DNA of 64,000 bases, taken from contig BRXU01000003.1 of the NCBI GenBank assembly GCA_030267565.1, forward strand, positions 4,687,001 to 4,751,000, written 5' to 3'. Positions 1-12,300 of this stretch are shown here, one piece after another (the stretch's first letter is position 1; every line of letters starts with the position of its first letter). The notes under the pieces were generated by a model. The model did no database searches. It was given only the letters and a program-made list of their open reading frames with translations, and was not told where the DNA came from. The position numbers and the translations under genes were made by a program. The DNA is from Pleodorina starrii. Its lineage: Eukaryota > Chlorophyta > Chlorophyceae > Chlamydomonadales > Volvocaceae.

Positions 1-287
1 CTGCGGAGCAGCTCAGCCCGCCCCTCCCTTTCCGTCGCGACTTGAAGGAAGCAGAAAGTAGGGAGGCAGGGAGGCGACATGGTGGGTGGCTGGGTGGCTA
101 GGTGGGTGGAGAGCTCGAGCTCACCTCGAACGAGCCCCCACTTTCTCCGCTCCTCCGTTTTGACTCTGGCTCAGAGGGGCTCGTCGGTGCACGTTTCCTT
201 TCTGCCAGCGTAAGGACGTGCCCAACCCGCCTTCCCCGCGCCCTTACCCCCTCCCCCTCTCCATCCCTCCACACCTCACCGCGTCAG

Positions 288-2403
288 GGTGGTTAAGATC
301 GTGGTGTCCGCAACCCTCACGCGCGACCCCGCCAAGCTGCAGCGCCTGGCCCTGTACCACCCGCGCTTCGTCGCCACGGCGGCGGCGGCAGGGATGGGCG
401 GCGCCGGCGCCGGCGCCGGCGGGCGCTACTCCCTCCCCCGCAGCCTGTCCGAGTACCGGCTGCTGTGCTCGGCGGCTCGCAAGCCGCTTGCGCTGCTGGC
501 GCTGCTGCACGATTGGGCGGGGCAGAGCAGCATTGTGTTCACATCCTCCCTGGAGATGACGCACAAGTGAGGCAGGGAGGGTGTGTGCGGGGTGTGGGGC
601 ATCCGAGGGAGGGGGCCGTGGGAGGCAGTGGGAGGTGGGGGGGTGTTGCATACGTGGATGCGCCCGCGCCCTTGCGGATCCGTGGCGGACTCTCGACTCG
701 TGTGCCAGCCGGCAATCCGTCCGCCCTGCCTACGAAGCCGTTGGGGCCTTCCGTTGGTTCACCAACACATCGTGTCGTGCCAACATCATTGTGCTTATGC
801 TGGGCAGCACTCGTTGGGCAGCACTCGTTGCCGGTATGGGGATTTGGATTGCTTGGTGCGGGGGACTGCTCGGCTCGGACCTACCAACCAACTACGCATG
901 TGTGTCCAGCACGAGCAACAGCGAGGTCGCGAGCGTTAGTAGCTTCGCAGCAAGGTAGGCCCAGCCCGGCCCCGGATGGGCCCGGATCCGAAATCCTCGG
1001 ATTCGAAATCCCCGGATCCGGTCCATCCCCGCACCCCCAGGCTGTTCCTGATGCTTCGCGCCGTGTCTGACCTGCCGGATGAGGTGGTTGAGTACTCGAG
1101 CATGGTGCCCACGAAGGAGCGCGCGGCCGCCCTGGAGCGATTTAGATCCGGTGAGGACGAGGGAGGGGGGCGAGGGTGGTGCGGAGCGGCGGGACGGGCG
1201 GAGGGGCGGAGGGTCGTTTGGGCTGAGATTCCCCGCAGATCCGGAAACTCGGCCTCCAGATCCGTGTTTGTGGAAGATTTTGGGCGATGGCAGATCTTGA
1301 GGTATTATGCGCCAGATCCGGCTGGAGATTGAGACAGATGACGGGATCTCCCCTCCTGCCGCGACCCGCCCTTCCGGGTCCGTTCGCTAACGCCGTCTTC
1401 GTCCCTTCGCTGCGGTATCTTCTTTTTTGCCCTCCCGCTCTTTCCACACGCGCACACACATAGCCCCGGTCCTGCCCCTCTCCCTCCCTCTCTCTCCCTC
1501 TCTCCCCAGGCGCTGCCAAGGTGCTGGTGGCCTCCGACGCCATGACCCGCGGCATGGACGTGGAGCACGTTGCCAACGTTATCAACTACGACGCGCCCGT
1601 GTACGCCAAGACATACGTGCACCGGTGGGGTGGGGTGCTGGTGTGGGCAGTGCCGCGCAACCGCGTTCGAGCGGCCCCCCACCGTCCCCCTCTTTGCGCC
1701 TAGCTGTCCTCGGCCTTCAGAGTCAACACCTCTCCCTTTCAGACTCCTTTCCAAACCCTTCTGTCCATTTAAACTGTCCCGACATTACCCCCCTTTGACT
1801 CCACAAGTCCTTGACGCCAGCCACCTACACCGGACTGTTCGAACCGTGTTTCTGTACCCTGTATCCTTGTGCCCCTGTACGCTTCCTCCCCACCTCCCCG
1901 CGCAGGGCGGGCCGCACCGCGCGCGCGGGCAAGTGCGGTCGCGTGGTGACGCTGCTGCGCGATGAGGACATGCGCCACTTCAAGGCCATGCTCCGCAAGG
2001 CCGACAACAACTTCCTGCGCGACCTCAAGCTGCCTCCCGAGCGGCTGGAGGGCCTGAGACCGGCCCTGGCGGGGGCGCTGCAGCAGCTGGAGGAACTTCT
2101 GGCGGCGGAGCGAGCAGCGGATAAGCAGATGACGCAACAGCAGCAACAGCAGCAGCAGCAGCGGAAGGGCTCAAAACATCAGCAGGAAACGAATCAGAAA
2201 CAAACGCAGCAGCCAAGTGCGGGGAAGGGGCAGGGACAGCGGCAAGGGAAGGAGCGTGAGGAAGAGCTGCAGGAGGGGGAGGAGGAGGAGGCGGGGCTGG
2301 AGGCCGGCGCCGCGGTTGGCAAGGTCGGCGGGAAGCGGCGGCGGAGGGCGGCGGCGGAGAAGGAGGAGGAGGGGGCTGCCGATGGGGACGGGGAAGGCGA
2401 AGG

Positions 2404-2434
<31 letters not shown>

Positions 2435-2521
2435 AAGCGAGCACGCGGCGTGGCCCCGAGTCCTGCATCGGGTGATGCGCCGAGCCGCCCGGATACGGCT
2501 GGCAAACGCAGGAAGAAGTGA
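288..2521 (+). CDS. DDX51: DDX51/Dbp6-type DEAD-box RNA helicase, C-terminal part (5' end outside window)
   Basis: Exons 288-566, 1041-1150, 1510-1624 and 1906-2521 join in one frame with GT/AG borders. The first visible exon carries helicase motif III (SAT in KIVVSATLTRDP). Later exons carry the second RecA lobe, with the TARGxD-equivalent TRGMD, VINYDAP, and motif VI split across an intron as YVHR|AGRTARAG. The order and spacing match human DDX51 and yeast Dbp6, nucleolar ATP-dependent helicases of 60S ribosomal subunit assembly. The last exon adds a poly-Gln stretch and a Lys/Arg- and Glu-rich tail ending in KRRKK, typical of nucleolar proteins. The Walker A and DEAD motifs must lie upstream of the window. 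An exon ending at 209 (donor GTAAGG) would fit the phase, but its peptide is not recognisable, so I start at 288. No nearby TGTAA follows; the first lies at 4003-4007. Confidence 0.85.
2137..2161 (+). repeat. CAG/CAA run coding poly-Gln
   Basis: A run of CAG and CAA codons in the last helicase exon encodes about nine Gln. It sits in the disordered C-terminal tail after the helicase core. Confidence 0.8.
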
Positions 2522-5500
2522 GGACGTCACGCGGTGATGGCCAGCCAGGGGCCCCGAGGGCAGCCGAGGGCCCTTTCGGTGCTTTTCTTTGCCGCGCGTC
2601 AGTCAGTGCGTCAGTCAGTCAGTCATTGCGTCAATCAGAAAGTCAGGAAGTCTGGATAGACATGTGTTGAGAGGTGTGCGCCAGGGCGCCCCGGTTGAGG
2701 CGTTTGTTGTGCGCCGGGCCGGGGGTGGCTGGTGACTGGTGACCGTGGTGCTGTTGTGCGCCGGGCCGGGAGGGGACTGTCCCTCCTGGGGGCGGGGGCG
2801 GTGCAGAGCCGTCTTAGGTAGTGGGGTCTGGGGACGTGTTACGGGGGGAGGAGGAGGGGAAGGTGGGGTTAGAACGCCGCGTTGGCCGGGGCGCGTGGCC
2901 GTGGCTGGGGGTGCGAGCTATCAAGCGTTGCCGGGGCGAGGCGAGCCGTGGCGCCCCGGGCGAGCAGGGACGTCCAGGGGGGGGACTCCTGTAGACGGGG
3001 GCAGCTGTGGGCGGCGCCGCTGCGGCAATGACCAACAAACGAACGGGGTGGTGTGTCGCTGAGCATGCGCGTTGGTGCTCGTCCAGATCTGGCCGGGAAC
3101 GGCAATCGAGCGGTGAAACGCGCATGGCGTGTATTGACGACCTCTACGGCCGCGGCTACAGTGGCAGCCTGGCTTGGGGAGCGGGTGCGATGGCACAGCG
3201 CCTGGGCTGCAGCACGGGCGAGATGTGGGGCGAGGGAGCGGCACTCCGAGGCATGCACACGGCCGTGGCCGCGTTCGTGGTAATACGGTACCCTGATGCG
3301 TTCGTTACGGTAGTCCCGTTGGTGCGCCTTGGCCGCCGTGCTAGCCCCTGTTTCCCTCAAGCGGGTCGGGGGACACCACCGCCGAATGGATTTAAAGAAC
3401 CGACCAGGTGGCCGTGATCGGTTTTACGGAGCCCGTGTTGGGCGTTGGCTGGCGCGCGCAAGGTTGGCCGGCTGCTGGATGGCCCGGCTCCTAGCTGTGA
3501 GAACGCTTGGCGAGAGCGAATGACCTGACCTGCCTCCCTGTCTCCTTGATGGCTCTGATTGTCGTGTATTCTATAAGCGGGACCGGAACCGGCACTGCGA
3601 GGCATACGGCGGGGTTAACTATGGCATTGACCGCCGCGACGCTTTCCGTTGCGAGCCGGGGGGAAGGAGGTGCTTGGGCTGCATGTCGCAACGACGACCT
3701 GTGTTTGTGTCTGGGTTTTTTTATTTGGGTCCGTGGCGAGGCTGCAAGTGCTGCTGAGGCTGCTCAACAGGACGCCGATCGCAAACTTGGAGAGGCGCCG
3801 GTGTGCGGTCGACGACGGCGGCGGCTCCCGTAGATGCGGAGGGCGGCGATGGTTTTTGAAGTTACCGAAAGCGTTACAGTCCGAGCAGTCCGAGGTCAAA
3901 GTCTCCCCGACACCAAGAAACCCGGTCCCCCCCAACGAAAGACCCAATCTAAAGTTTCACCCAGTCGCCGACCGTGCATTCACAGCACAGCCGGCTTGCA
4001 AGTGTAAGCGCACAGCCACACGTCCATCATTCTAAGTTGTCGGAGGGCCCACGACGGCTGCTGCACCCTCAGCAGGAGCCACGTCCTGGCTCCACATCCA
4101 GGGCCACGACGACACACCCACTAGAGAGAGAGAGAGAGAAAGAAAGAGGGAGAGAGAGGAGAGAGAGAGAGAGAGCGCTCCGCTGTTGCGCCAAGCACAC
4201 GGCAAGCAGCGCCCGCGGTCCAGCGCATTCGGCGTTGGTCAACGAGGAGGAGTGGCATGACACCCACAAGCGGCAATCAAGGGCGTGTGCGTTCGGGCTC
4301 ACGGCAGCACCGGGGCGAAAGGCCCGTGGAGTGTGCCGCCCCACCCACGTGGGCGAGACGTGGGCTGGCGCCTAGGTGGCGAATTTGCGTTCGCGCGCAT
4401 GGGTGGACACGCCGGCGCGAGCAGCACAACTAACTCGCTAGCCATCACCTTGGGCCCGCGACACGACAGATGACACGACATGACGTGGCATCATCAGTAC
4501 AGCGGAACGCCCAGCCCGATCAAGTCAAGTCAAGTTAAGGCCCAAGCGTTCATGGCTCACTCACGCGTTCACATGTAAATAGACAGAGGCGCGCACAATG
4601 GCTGCCCCCACTCCTCAACGTTGAGCAACGGCAGCTCATCGTCCTTCTAAATTTTTTTAAGTAAGGCAAGGCCATCGATGCATGCGTGCGCACACGCTCG
4701 CTAACTACGATCGCAACCATCGCAACAGGCCGGACGCGGCTCCGTGAGCGGATTGGATTAATGCGGGAAGGAGGGAGGGGCGAAAGGAAACTAGGGGTGG
4801 GTGGCGCTAGGGGGCCGCGCGCGAGCCACGCAGCCCCGCCCCACGTCCTCGCGACAAACGAGGCTAGCCTCGACCGCAACACGACATGCCACTGCCCCTT
4901 GCGGTATGTCGGGGACACGCACCCAGGCCCACCAACAGCAGGGTAATCGAAGGAAGCATGCATCCGTGAATCTTCCGGGTCCATTGCAAAACAGTCATTC
5001 AGGTAGCATGCGTGCGGGGCGGCGCGGCAGGCCGCCCACACTGGGCGTCGCGTTTGACGCGATGATCGTACCGGACCCGCCGAGTCCGGTGTTGGCATAC
5101 AGTAAAGCAGTGATAAACGTCAAATGCCGTGCATTCGTGCGGAAACTTGTCAACCCAGCACGCAACAACCTTCCCGCGCATCCACCAACCACTCGGCCCT
5201 CCAACCTGCTTGATGGGTGAAGTGAACAGCGGCACAGACCGATCCGGCAGCGGCCAAGCGCCGCAAGCGCCGCACCCTAGCAACGCACGCGTGTGGCGCT
5301 GGGCGGAAGGGGGTGGTGATGGTGGTGGTATAAAAGAGAAACTACAGCGCGGGAACCGAGGCCCCGGCCCTAGCAAAGACACGCAACGCAACGCTATTCC
5401 GTATGTGTTTTATATCAACACAACACAACTTAGCATCAAACACGCGCGCGCGGCCGACAAACTAAAGTTTAAGTGCCGGCATCATCTGAGCAAGCCAGGA

Positions 5501-6335
5501 AGGACCCTGGCACCTGGGGGCGCTTGTGCCTGGGATCAAGATAGGCAGGGGTAATTTGCTCACGACATGAGCACGCAGTCAGGTATCATCAGTAATCAAG
5601 TTATATCACCATGGCCCATAGAGGGGCGGACCGGCGAGTGCGCAAGTCCTCTTACGAATCAGTTCAGGGGCCCAGCGGGCACAGTGGCCCCCGGCCGCTG
5701 TATGTCAAACAAGCCACAGCCATTGCAAAGCTCACGTAGGAGGTAAAAGGAGGAAAAGTAAACCAAAACACGGGCGGAAATATATGACATCCTCTGCATT
5801 GAAATGCGCTGCACTGCGATGCATGGCGCTGCTCTGCGCGGGTGCACGAGTTCACGGAGAGAGGCCCCCCAAAAAGGCCCCAAACACGCTGCGACGAATG
5901 TATGGGCGTATGACCCTCCGTCACCCTATGGCCCTTCAGTCAGATGGCGGAGCGGACACCGGTATGCTGCATGACAGGGTAAAGGTAGCGGTAACGAGCC
6001 GTCCCAGTCAGAGTATAAAACATCAATAAGATCGATCAACGGACGAACGGACGGACGGACGGGCCGAAGGGCCCCTCCGCCGGTCGCCAGGAGAAGCGTC
6101 CTCGCAGAAACATCGCACGACGCGCAAGCCCCGGATTCATGCCACGGCCCGAATCCTGATGCCGGGCAAGCCAATGACGCTCACATGCGCCCCCCCCAAC
6201 AGATGCCGGTGGGCAGCTGCGGAAGCAATCCCTCTACTACTACGCACGGGGGGCGTCTCCGTCCCGCAACGCCCTGCCCCAGGCACCCCTCCCCCTCCGT
6301 GAATAACACCACCACCACCACTCCGTCGGCTGCGC
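2522..6335. other. 3.8-kb stretch without a supported gene
   Basis: This interval follows the helicase stop and precedes the 3' end of the minus-strand acidic-protein gene, so the two genes converge here. It holds a (GTCA)-type degenerate repeat near 2597-2646, a 20-bp near-repeat around 2704 and 2752, a GA microsatellite at 4123-4176 and a CGGA repeat near 6042-6060. ORFs of up to about 180 codons occur on both strands. None shows a domain, a convincing splice pattern or biased composition. Possible TGTAA signals for the helicase transcript lie at 4003-4007 and about 4574, but both imply an unusually long 3' UTR. An unrecognised lineage-specific gene cannot be excluded. Confidence 0.5.
4123..4176. 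repeat. GA-rich microsatellite
   Basis: Imperfect (GA)n interrupted by AAAG and GGG. It lies in non-coding DNA. Confidence 0.9.
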
Positions 6336-7898
6336 TCATCCCATCGGCCCCCTGCTGAGGTGCTGCTCCCGGGGGGTCCGGGCGGTGGCCGCAACAGCAG
6401 CGGCTTGCGCGGCCGGCGGGTGCGCCTGCGTGCCCCTGCCCTCCAACGGTGCCAGAGGGGCCGGCGGCGGCGGTGGCTGCGACGGCGCCTTGGGGCCCTG
6501 CGGGGCCGGCGGGTGCGCCGGGGGCCTGGCGTCCAACACGCTGGTGTGTAACGCCCCCACTGGCGCCAACGGGTCGTGCCACCGCGCCGGCCGCGCATAC
6601 CAGCTAGACGCGCCGTCGCTCCTTGCGGTCAGCAGGGCTCGCAGCCCCCCGTAGGCCTCCCCGCCCGGCACGGTAGCCGCGCTCTTGGCGCCCTGCGGCA
6701 CCGGGGCTGCTGCCGCTGCCGCCGCCGCCACCGCCTCGGTGCCGGCGCCCTGTCCCGGCACCAGCACAGTCCTGGAGGCGGCCCGGAACCGCTTCGACAC
6801 CCACTCCGACAGACATTCGCCCTTGTCGCCCCACCCGGTGCCGCCGGCGACCGTCGCGGTTCCGGAGCCTATCCCCGCCGCGGCCGCCGCCGCACCTCCC
6901 AAGGCGCTGCCGCAGCCGCCACCGACGGGACTCGACACCGGCGGCGACATGCGGCGGGGGCCCTGCCCCGCCACCGGCGAGGACCGTCGCCCGAACGATA
7001 AGCCGCCGCCACCGCCGCCGCCGGCCGCCGCCGCTTCCGCGCGCCTGCCGTCCGGGGCGGTGTTCGGCCCAGCGTCGGGCGCGGCGGCGCTGGCGTCATG
7101 GCTGCCGCCGCCGCGCGTGCGCGGCACCACCGGCGGCAGGCGCGGACTGTCCGCAGCGGCCGAGCCCGTTGAGGAGCTGGTCGGACTGGGGGCCAGCGTG
7201 GGGCCGGTGGGATGGCCAACCCCTCCGGGCCCCGACCCCGACCCCGGCCCGGCCGTAGGCTGCCGCAGCCGCGCCCGCGCCCGCACAATTGCCTCCATGG
7301 CAGCACACACCACTCCCAACCGGGAGGAAGCCGTGGGAGCCAGCCCCGGCGCGCCGGCTGCGGACTTGCTGCGCAGCTCCTCTTCGTCGTCGTCTTCGTC
7401 GTCCTCTTCGTCGTCATCGTCGTCGTCGTCATCGTCTTCGCTGCTTTCCTCGTCGCCAGTGGTGTAGTCGCTGCTCACGCCGCTGCTGGTGACGCTGCGG
7501 CTGACGCTGCTAGTGCTGTCTTCGCTGGAGCGTGGCGCATGGACTGCGGCGCCGCGGCCGCCGGTTGCCGCCGGGCCGACCGCAGGCGCCGCCACCTGGC
7601 CGTGGGCCCCCTGCTCGTCTTTCCTCCCTGTCCCATCACCATCATCGTCATCGCCGCGGCCCTCCGCCTCCCCGACCTCCTCTGCGTCTTCGTCGCTCGC
7701 GGCTCGGCAGCCCGGCGCCTTGCTGCTTCCGCGCTGGCTGCGGTTGCCGGAGAACCACTGGCTGCGGGGCCGCTGCGGCGCGGCGGTCTGAACCGCGAGC
7801 GCGGCGGCGCGGTGCGCCCGCTTGACCGCCTTTGCGGCCGCACTGGAGGCCATCAGGGAATGAAGGCGCGTCTCCAGGGCCTCAGTGCTGAAGGGCAT
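6336..7898 (-). CDS. Unrecognised disordered protein with poly-acidic tract
   Basis: One exon of about 520 codons, read from an ATG at 7898 (MPFSTEALETRLHSLM) to a stop at 6336. The first 40 residues look helical. A Ser-rich region then leads into an Asp/Glu run of about 35 residues, followed by a short helical patch (LGVVCAAMEAIVRARARL) and long Ala/Gly/Pro-rich disorder. No domain is recognisable. Upstream, the minus strand has a good donor (CGG|GTAAGAG, exon end 8083) and a T-rich acceptor (exon start 7911). In every frame, joining them either stops or does not extend the protein, so I infer a 5' UTR intron at 7912-8082 and take the first in-frame ATG after it. The acidic run suggests nuclear or chromatin-facing binding, which is inference only. 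The antisense frames here are composition artefacts. Confidence 0.6.
   Translation of the reverse strand: MPFSTEALETRLHSLMASSAAAKAVKRAHRAAALAVQTAAPQRPRSQWFSGNRSQRGSSKAPGCRAASDEDAEEVGEAEGRGDDDDGDGTGRKDEQGAHGQVAAPAVGPAATGGRGAAVHAPRSSEDSTSSVSRSVTSSGVSSDYTTGDEESSEDDDDDDDDDEEDDEDDDEEELRSKSAAGAPGLAPTASSRLGVVCAAMEAIVRARARLRQPTAGPGSGSGPGGVGHPTGPTLAPSPTSSSTGSAAADSPRLPPVVPRTRGGGSHDASAAAPDAGPNTAPDGRRAEAAAAGGGGGGGLSFGRRSSPVAGQGPRRMSPPVSSPVGGGCGSALGGAAAAAAGIGSGTATVAGGTGWGDKGECLSEWVSKRFRAASRTVLVPGQGAGTEAVAAAAAAAAPVPQGAKSAATVPGGEAYGGLRALLTARSDGASSWYARPARWHDPLAPVGALHTSVLDARPPAHPPAPQGPKAPSQPPPPPAPLAPLEGRGTQAHPPAAQAAAVAATARTPREQHLSRGPMG
7382..7446 (-). repeat. Trinucleotide run coding poly-Asp/Glu
   Basis: Read on the minus strand, GAC/GAT/GAA/GAG codons make an almost uninterrupted acidic stretch. 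On the plus strand it appears as a TCG/TCT/TCA repeat. Confidence 0.85.
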
Positions 7899-9393
7899 CC
7901 AGGCGCCGCGCCTGCGCGGGCACGCCGACGACGAAACACAGACTGAGACGCGCGCACGGGTGTGCAGGTTGTGCGTCAAGCGGGGCGTTGGCGGAGAGTG
8001 GGCAGTGTAGCATGAGAGCGTTGTGTGAGTGGCCATTGCGGGGGCGGCGGCGAGCCGCAGACGGGAAGGCGGCGTCTCTTACCCGCGCCAAAGTGTCCAG
8101 GCCCTGCGCTAGCCGGTTTGACGCCCCCTGGCGGCCGCTGCGATTGGCTGGGTTGGCTTGAGGCCTCAGTCAGGAGGCGCCACGGCTGTCGCAGCGTGTG
8201 CCGACGGGGACGAGCGCGGCGCGTGACCCTGGGCGTTCCAGCCATGACAACAGGGCACGGTTCAGTAAGCCAGGGGCCGTGACAGCCACGGCGAGCGAGA
8301 TTGAGCCTAATGGACAGAGACGATTTGCACAGGGAAACGGCCGCTGTGGAAAACTGGGCTGCGCCGTGCCGCCCGTGGAAATTTAACGCCGGCACGTCGA
8401 ACGACGCGTCGCATCATTATATGAGTAGCTGTTTAATCATTTTCTCTGCACACCAAGCCGCAGTGGGCCCACATGAACTGCTCACCAGCGGCGTGCTCCA
8501 GCTACTAAGGTGCTTCGTGCTTCGTTGGCGCCAACGGCTGCCTCAAGCACTTTTGTGTTCGTCCAGTTAACCTCAGATACGCCCAGTAATAAAATAACAA
8601 AGAAGGAAACCCCGTGCGCGTGCTGCAACAGTTTCTTGACGTTGAAAAACGCTAACAGGACACTTCAACTCATGTCAATGTTGTTACTCATGTGCAAGTA
8701 GAAGGAAGCCACAAAGCGTAAGATGTCGCCAAGGGCAACAAACTGTGTTGTCGACTGTGTACGGCAATTGGCCACACTCCATGCTGTCACCCCTTGTGCC
8801 TTGTCACGGGCGTCATCAGCCGGCCAACGGACCAAGGCTGACCTGATACGTAAAGTGGACCTCGCTACATGAGGCACCCTGTTAGCACATTTACAGGGCA
8901 CATAGAGATAGTCATAGCGCCTGTGACCTTTCTTTGCGATGACTGGTGTCAGCAGCCGCTCGCTTTGATTTATTCATGAGGCAGAGAACTGCACCAAAGG
9001 CCAGCCACCATTTGGGTGCAGTAGGACAGTGTTGCTAGAGGACGCAGTTACGGCCATGCGTGCCCCAAGGCTTTGTGGCTGCCCTGTGAGTCTCCGGACT
9101 GCTTTCTGGGTGCAAATACTCACTGATGCTGTGGTATCCTGTCCTCCGGACATGCATACACTGCAGCGAACCTGGCCGGCTTGTCGGGCCCTTGGCCTGT
9201 TTTGTAATCGAGGGCTGAACCGAAGTTGGTCTGCCAATGCATGTGAACACTTACTGGCCTTACGCTGGGGTTGCAGGTCTCAAAACGGCGCCGCTTCACG
9301 GCGCGCTGTCTGTTTTGCCCGTCTTAAAGTGGGCTTGCACAGCTCACGCCAGCAGCAGAAACGGGCTTGGAGCCCGTTGCAGCAGCTGGAGTG
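7899..9393. promoter_or_regulatory. Divergent upstream region of the acidic-protein and kinase genes
   Basis: The two flanking genes read away from each other, so both promoters should lie in this 1.5-kb interval. The left part holds the inferred 5' UTR intron (7912-8082) of the minus-strand gene. The stretch 8400-9300 is lower in GC than its surroundings and has no convincing ORF. No canonical TATA box or other element can be named with confidence. Confidence 0.4.
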
Positions 9394-12300
9394 ATGGCAG
9401 CGCAGTCCGACCCGGACAAGGACTCTGTGACTTTTTGCGCCGATGAGACGGAGGGGGGAACGCTTGTCCGCGTTGTTGCCCCCTCCCGACAAATCAGGAT
9501 GGCTGACCTTATGCCTGTCTTCGAGGCCCTGGACCTCAACTTGGTCAGCTATACCGCAGAACGGGACCCCGATGCAGTCGGTAACGGGGCACTGCAAGCT
9601 CCGCTCGGGCGTCGCAAGCATGGCTTTCGCGGTCGCTTTCTGGTCACGGACGCGGACGGTCACAATTTGAGCGACGCGATGCTGGACGGACTGGTCGCGG
9701 CCCTCCAGGAGGCCCTCCACGTGCGCCTGCGGACTGGCCGCTGCTCAGCGATGCAGGAGGAATCCCGCCGCGGCAGCGTAGCTTCCTGCGCAACCGAACC
9801 GAGCGCCGACCCCGACTCGCCCTCCTCCGTTGTCGCTGCTGCTGCTGCCGCCGCCTCGGGCAGCCTGCACGGCCACGCCAGTGGTGGGAGCCTTAGCCAG
9901 GGCAGCTACACGCCCAGCAACCTGAACCCTGGGCACCAGCAGCAACAACAGCAAGGCTACGGCGTGCATCAGCACCTGCAGCCCAACCAGCAGCAACAAC
10001 AGCTGCTGGACCCACACCAGCAGCAGCAACAGTTGCAGCAGTTGCAGAACCACCAGCAGCAGCAACACCACGTCCTGCCCTACCAGTGCCCGCCGCCCCA
10101 CGACCACGCGCCGTCTGCGGGCAGCATGCTCTTCTCGGAACACAGCGTCAGCAGCGTCAGCTCGCTGCTGCGCGCGCCCTCGGGCGCCGCGTCAGACCCG
10201 CCGGCGGTCCCCAGCCCGCCCTCCAACACGCGCCTCGACAACTCTACCTTCGCCTTCCTTCAGCAGCAAGTCGAGTCGGCCTTCTTGGACGCAGCGAACC
10301 AAGGGCTCATCAGCGCAGCAGCAGCAGCAGCAGCGTCGTCTGCGATGATGGCGGCGGCGAATGGCTTCCCCTGCGACGAGAGGTACGGCGGCGGGGCGCC
10401 CACCACGCCCTTCGGCGCCGCCGCCGCTGCCGGCTCCTACCAGCAGTACCATCACCACCAGCACACGCGCTCGCAGCCGGTGCCGCAGCCGCAGCTCCAC
10501 GCCGTGGACATGTATGAGCTCGGCCTCGCGCTGCCACAGCGGGCCTCCTCTGCCTCATCAACCACACCGTCCCACGTCAGCGGCACGCTACCCACGATCC
10601 ACGCGGCGATTCTGCCGGAGGCAGCGCCGCCGCCGTTGGCGGCGACTGCGACCTCCGGCCGCAGCAGCGGCGCGCACGTGAGCTTCTTGGAGCCGCTGGC
10701 CTGTGCGGTTACCACCACCGCAACTGGTGCCGCCATCACGCCGGTGAACAGCCGGCCGCCCTCCGGCGCGTCCGTCGCGCCCATCCCCGGGTCGCCGTTG
10801 CCGCTAGCCAGCACGGGCAGCTCCACGAGGGGCATGTCTGGGGAGATGCAGGCCGAGGCTTCCATGGCCTCCGGCGCGTCGGCATCCGCAGCTTCCGGGT
10901 CCGCGGCCGGGGGCAGCTACACCGTTCACGCGGTGCAGCCGCTGCCGCCGCGGACCAGCGGCGAGGACGGCAACCCGAGGTCGGGGTCGGGGTCGTCGGA
11001 CGAGGAGCGGGAGGGGTCCTACACCTGGTGGTCGACGTTTTCGGCGCAGGATACCGTTGCGCGCATCATGTCGCATCCCGCGCGGTCCATCTCGGCGGAC
11101 GCGGATCTGGGTCAGGCCAAGAGCCTCATGACGAAGCACAACATCTCGGCGCTGCTGGTCAACACCGGCAGCGCGTCGCCGGGCTTCATTACCAAGCGCG
11201 ACTTCCTCAAGGTCCAGTTCTCGAAGACCTTCAAGCGGACCAAGGTGCGGGTCGGTGTGCTGCGTGCCAGCAGACCGGGGCGGGGCGGGGCCGGCCGGGG
11301 AAAGGAGGATCGGCTGAGGGTGGGTGGGGCCGCTGATTCCTTGGGCGGGAGGCGCTGGGGGGGGGAAGGACGCATGGGGAGGTCATTTCAGGGGTGAAGT
11401 CGGGTCGAGCGTCATACGAGGCAAGCGAGGAAGAGGGCACGCTTTTGGGGTGACGCGCTTGCACTGCTCCTCTCTCTCTCGCCCGAGCCCCCCGCGGTCC
11501 TACCGCTGCTCCCTGCTCCCAAGAGCAAGACGTGGCGAGAGCGCAACATCGAGCACGCACCGACCCACATGCCTTTCAGGGGCGGACGGCTCCGCACCGT
11601 TCCGCCTGACGTGACGGTGACGGGCCGGCTGCACAACTCATCTCACCCTTTCTTGTGCGTTTGTGTGGGGCCGCAGGTGAAGGACGTGATGACCCAGCCG
11701 GTCATCTTTGTGGACATCAACCTGCCCATCGAACAGTGCTCCCGCGTCTTGGAGGCGCACGGGGTGCGGCGGGTTCTGGTGTACGACCCCTCGCGCGCCA
11801 CCGGCGACGACCCGCTGTCGGCGTTTGTGGGCGTGGTCAGCGATGCGGACCTTTTCAAGTGCATGGGCGCCCCGGCCATGTCGCCAGGTGGGTGCTCTAG
11901 GAGCTCGGTGGGCGTGCACCGCGGGGTTGCCAGCGAGTCGGCGGCTGTGGCCGTTGCTTCGGGGGCCGCTGCCTGCCGTCGAAGTGAGCATACGGGAAAA
12001 CGCGTGCGCTGGTGATGGTAGGGGCAGCTGAGCGGGTCCATGCCATCCTTCTCTTCCGCTTTGCCTCCTGATTGGGCCTTGGACTTAGGCAGTCTGGTTG
12101 CAGTCTCGATGCCGTATGGCGGTGCGCGTCGTCAGCCCCCCCCCTCTTCCACACCCGTGCCCCCTGTGCCCCCTCTCCCCGCAGTGATTGGCTCCATGGC
12201 CAACTCGTCGGAGCAGGCGCACCCCAACTTCTCCATGCTGCCCGGCACCGCCCTGCCGCCGCTGCCCAGCCTGCCGCCGCTGTGCATGCCGTCCGCAGCG

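Noticed and set aside
6685..7467. 260-codon plus-strand ORF antisense to the acidic protein
   Set aside because: It ends in a run of serines that mirrors the Asp/Glu codons of the other strand; no independent coding evidence.
11644..12015. Separate small CBS protein gene
   Set aside because: The second CBS motif follows exon 1 in phase 0 with a clear donor and acceptor, so it belongs to the kinase gene.
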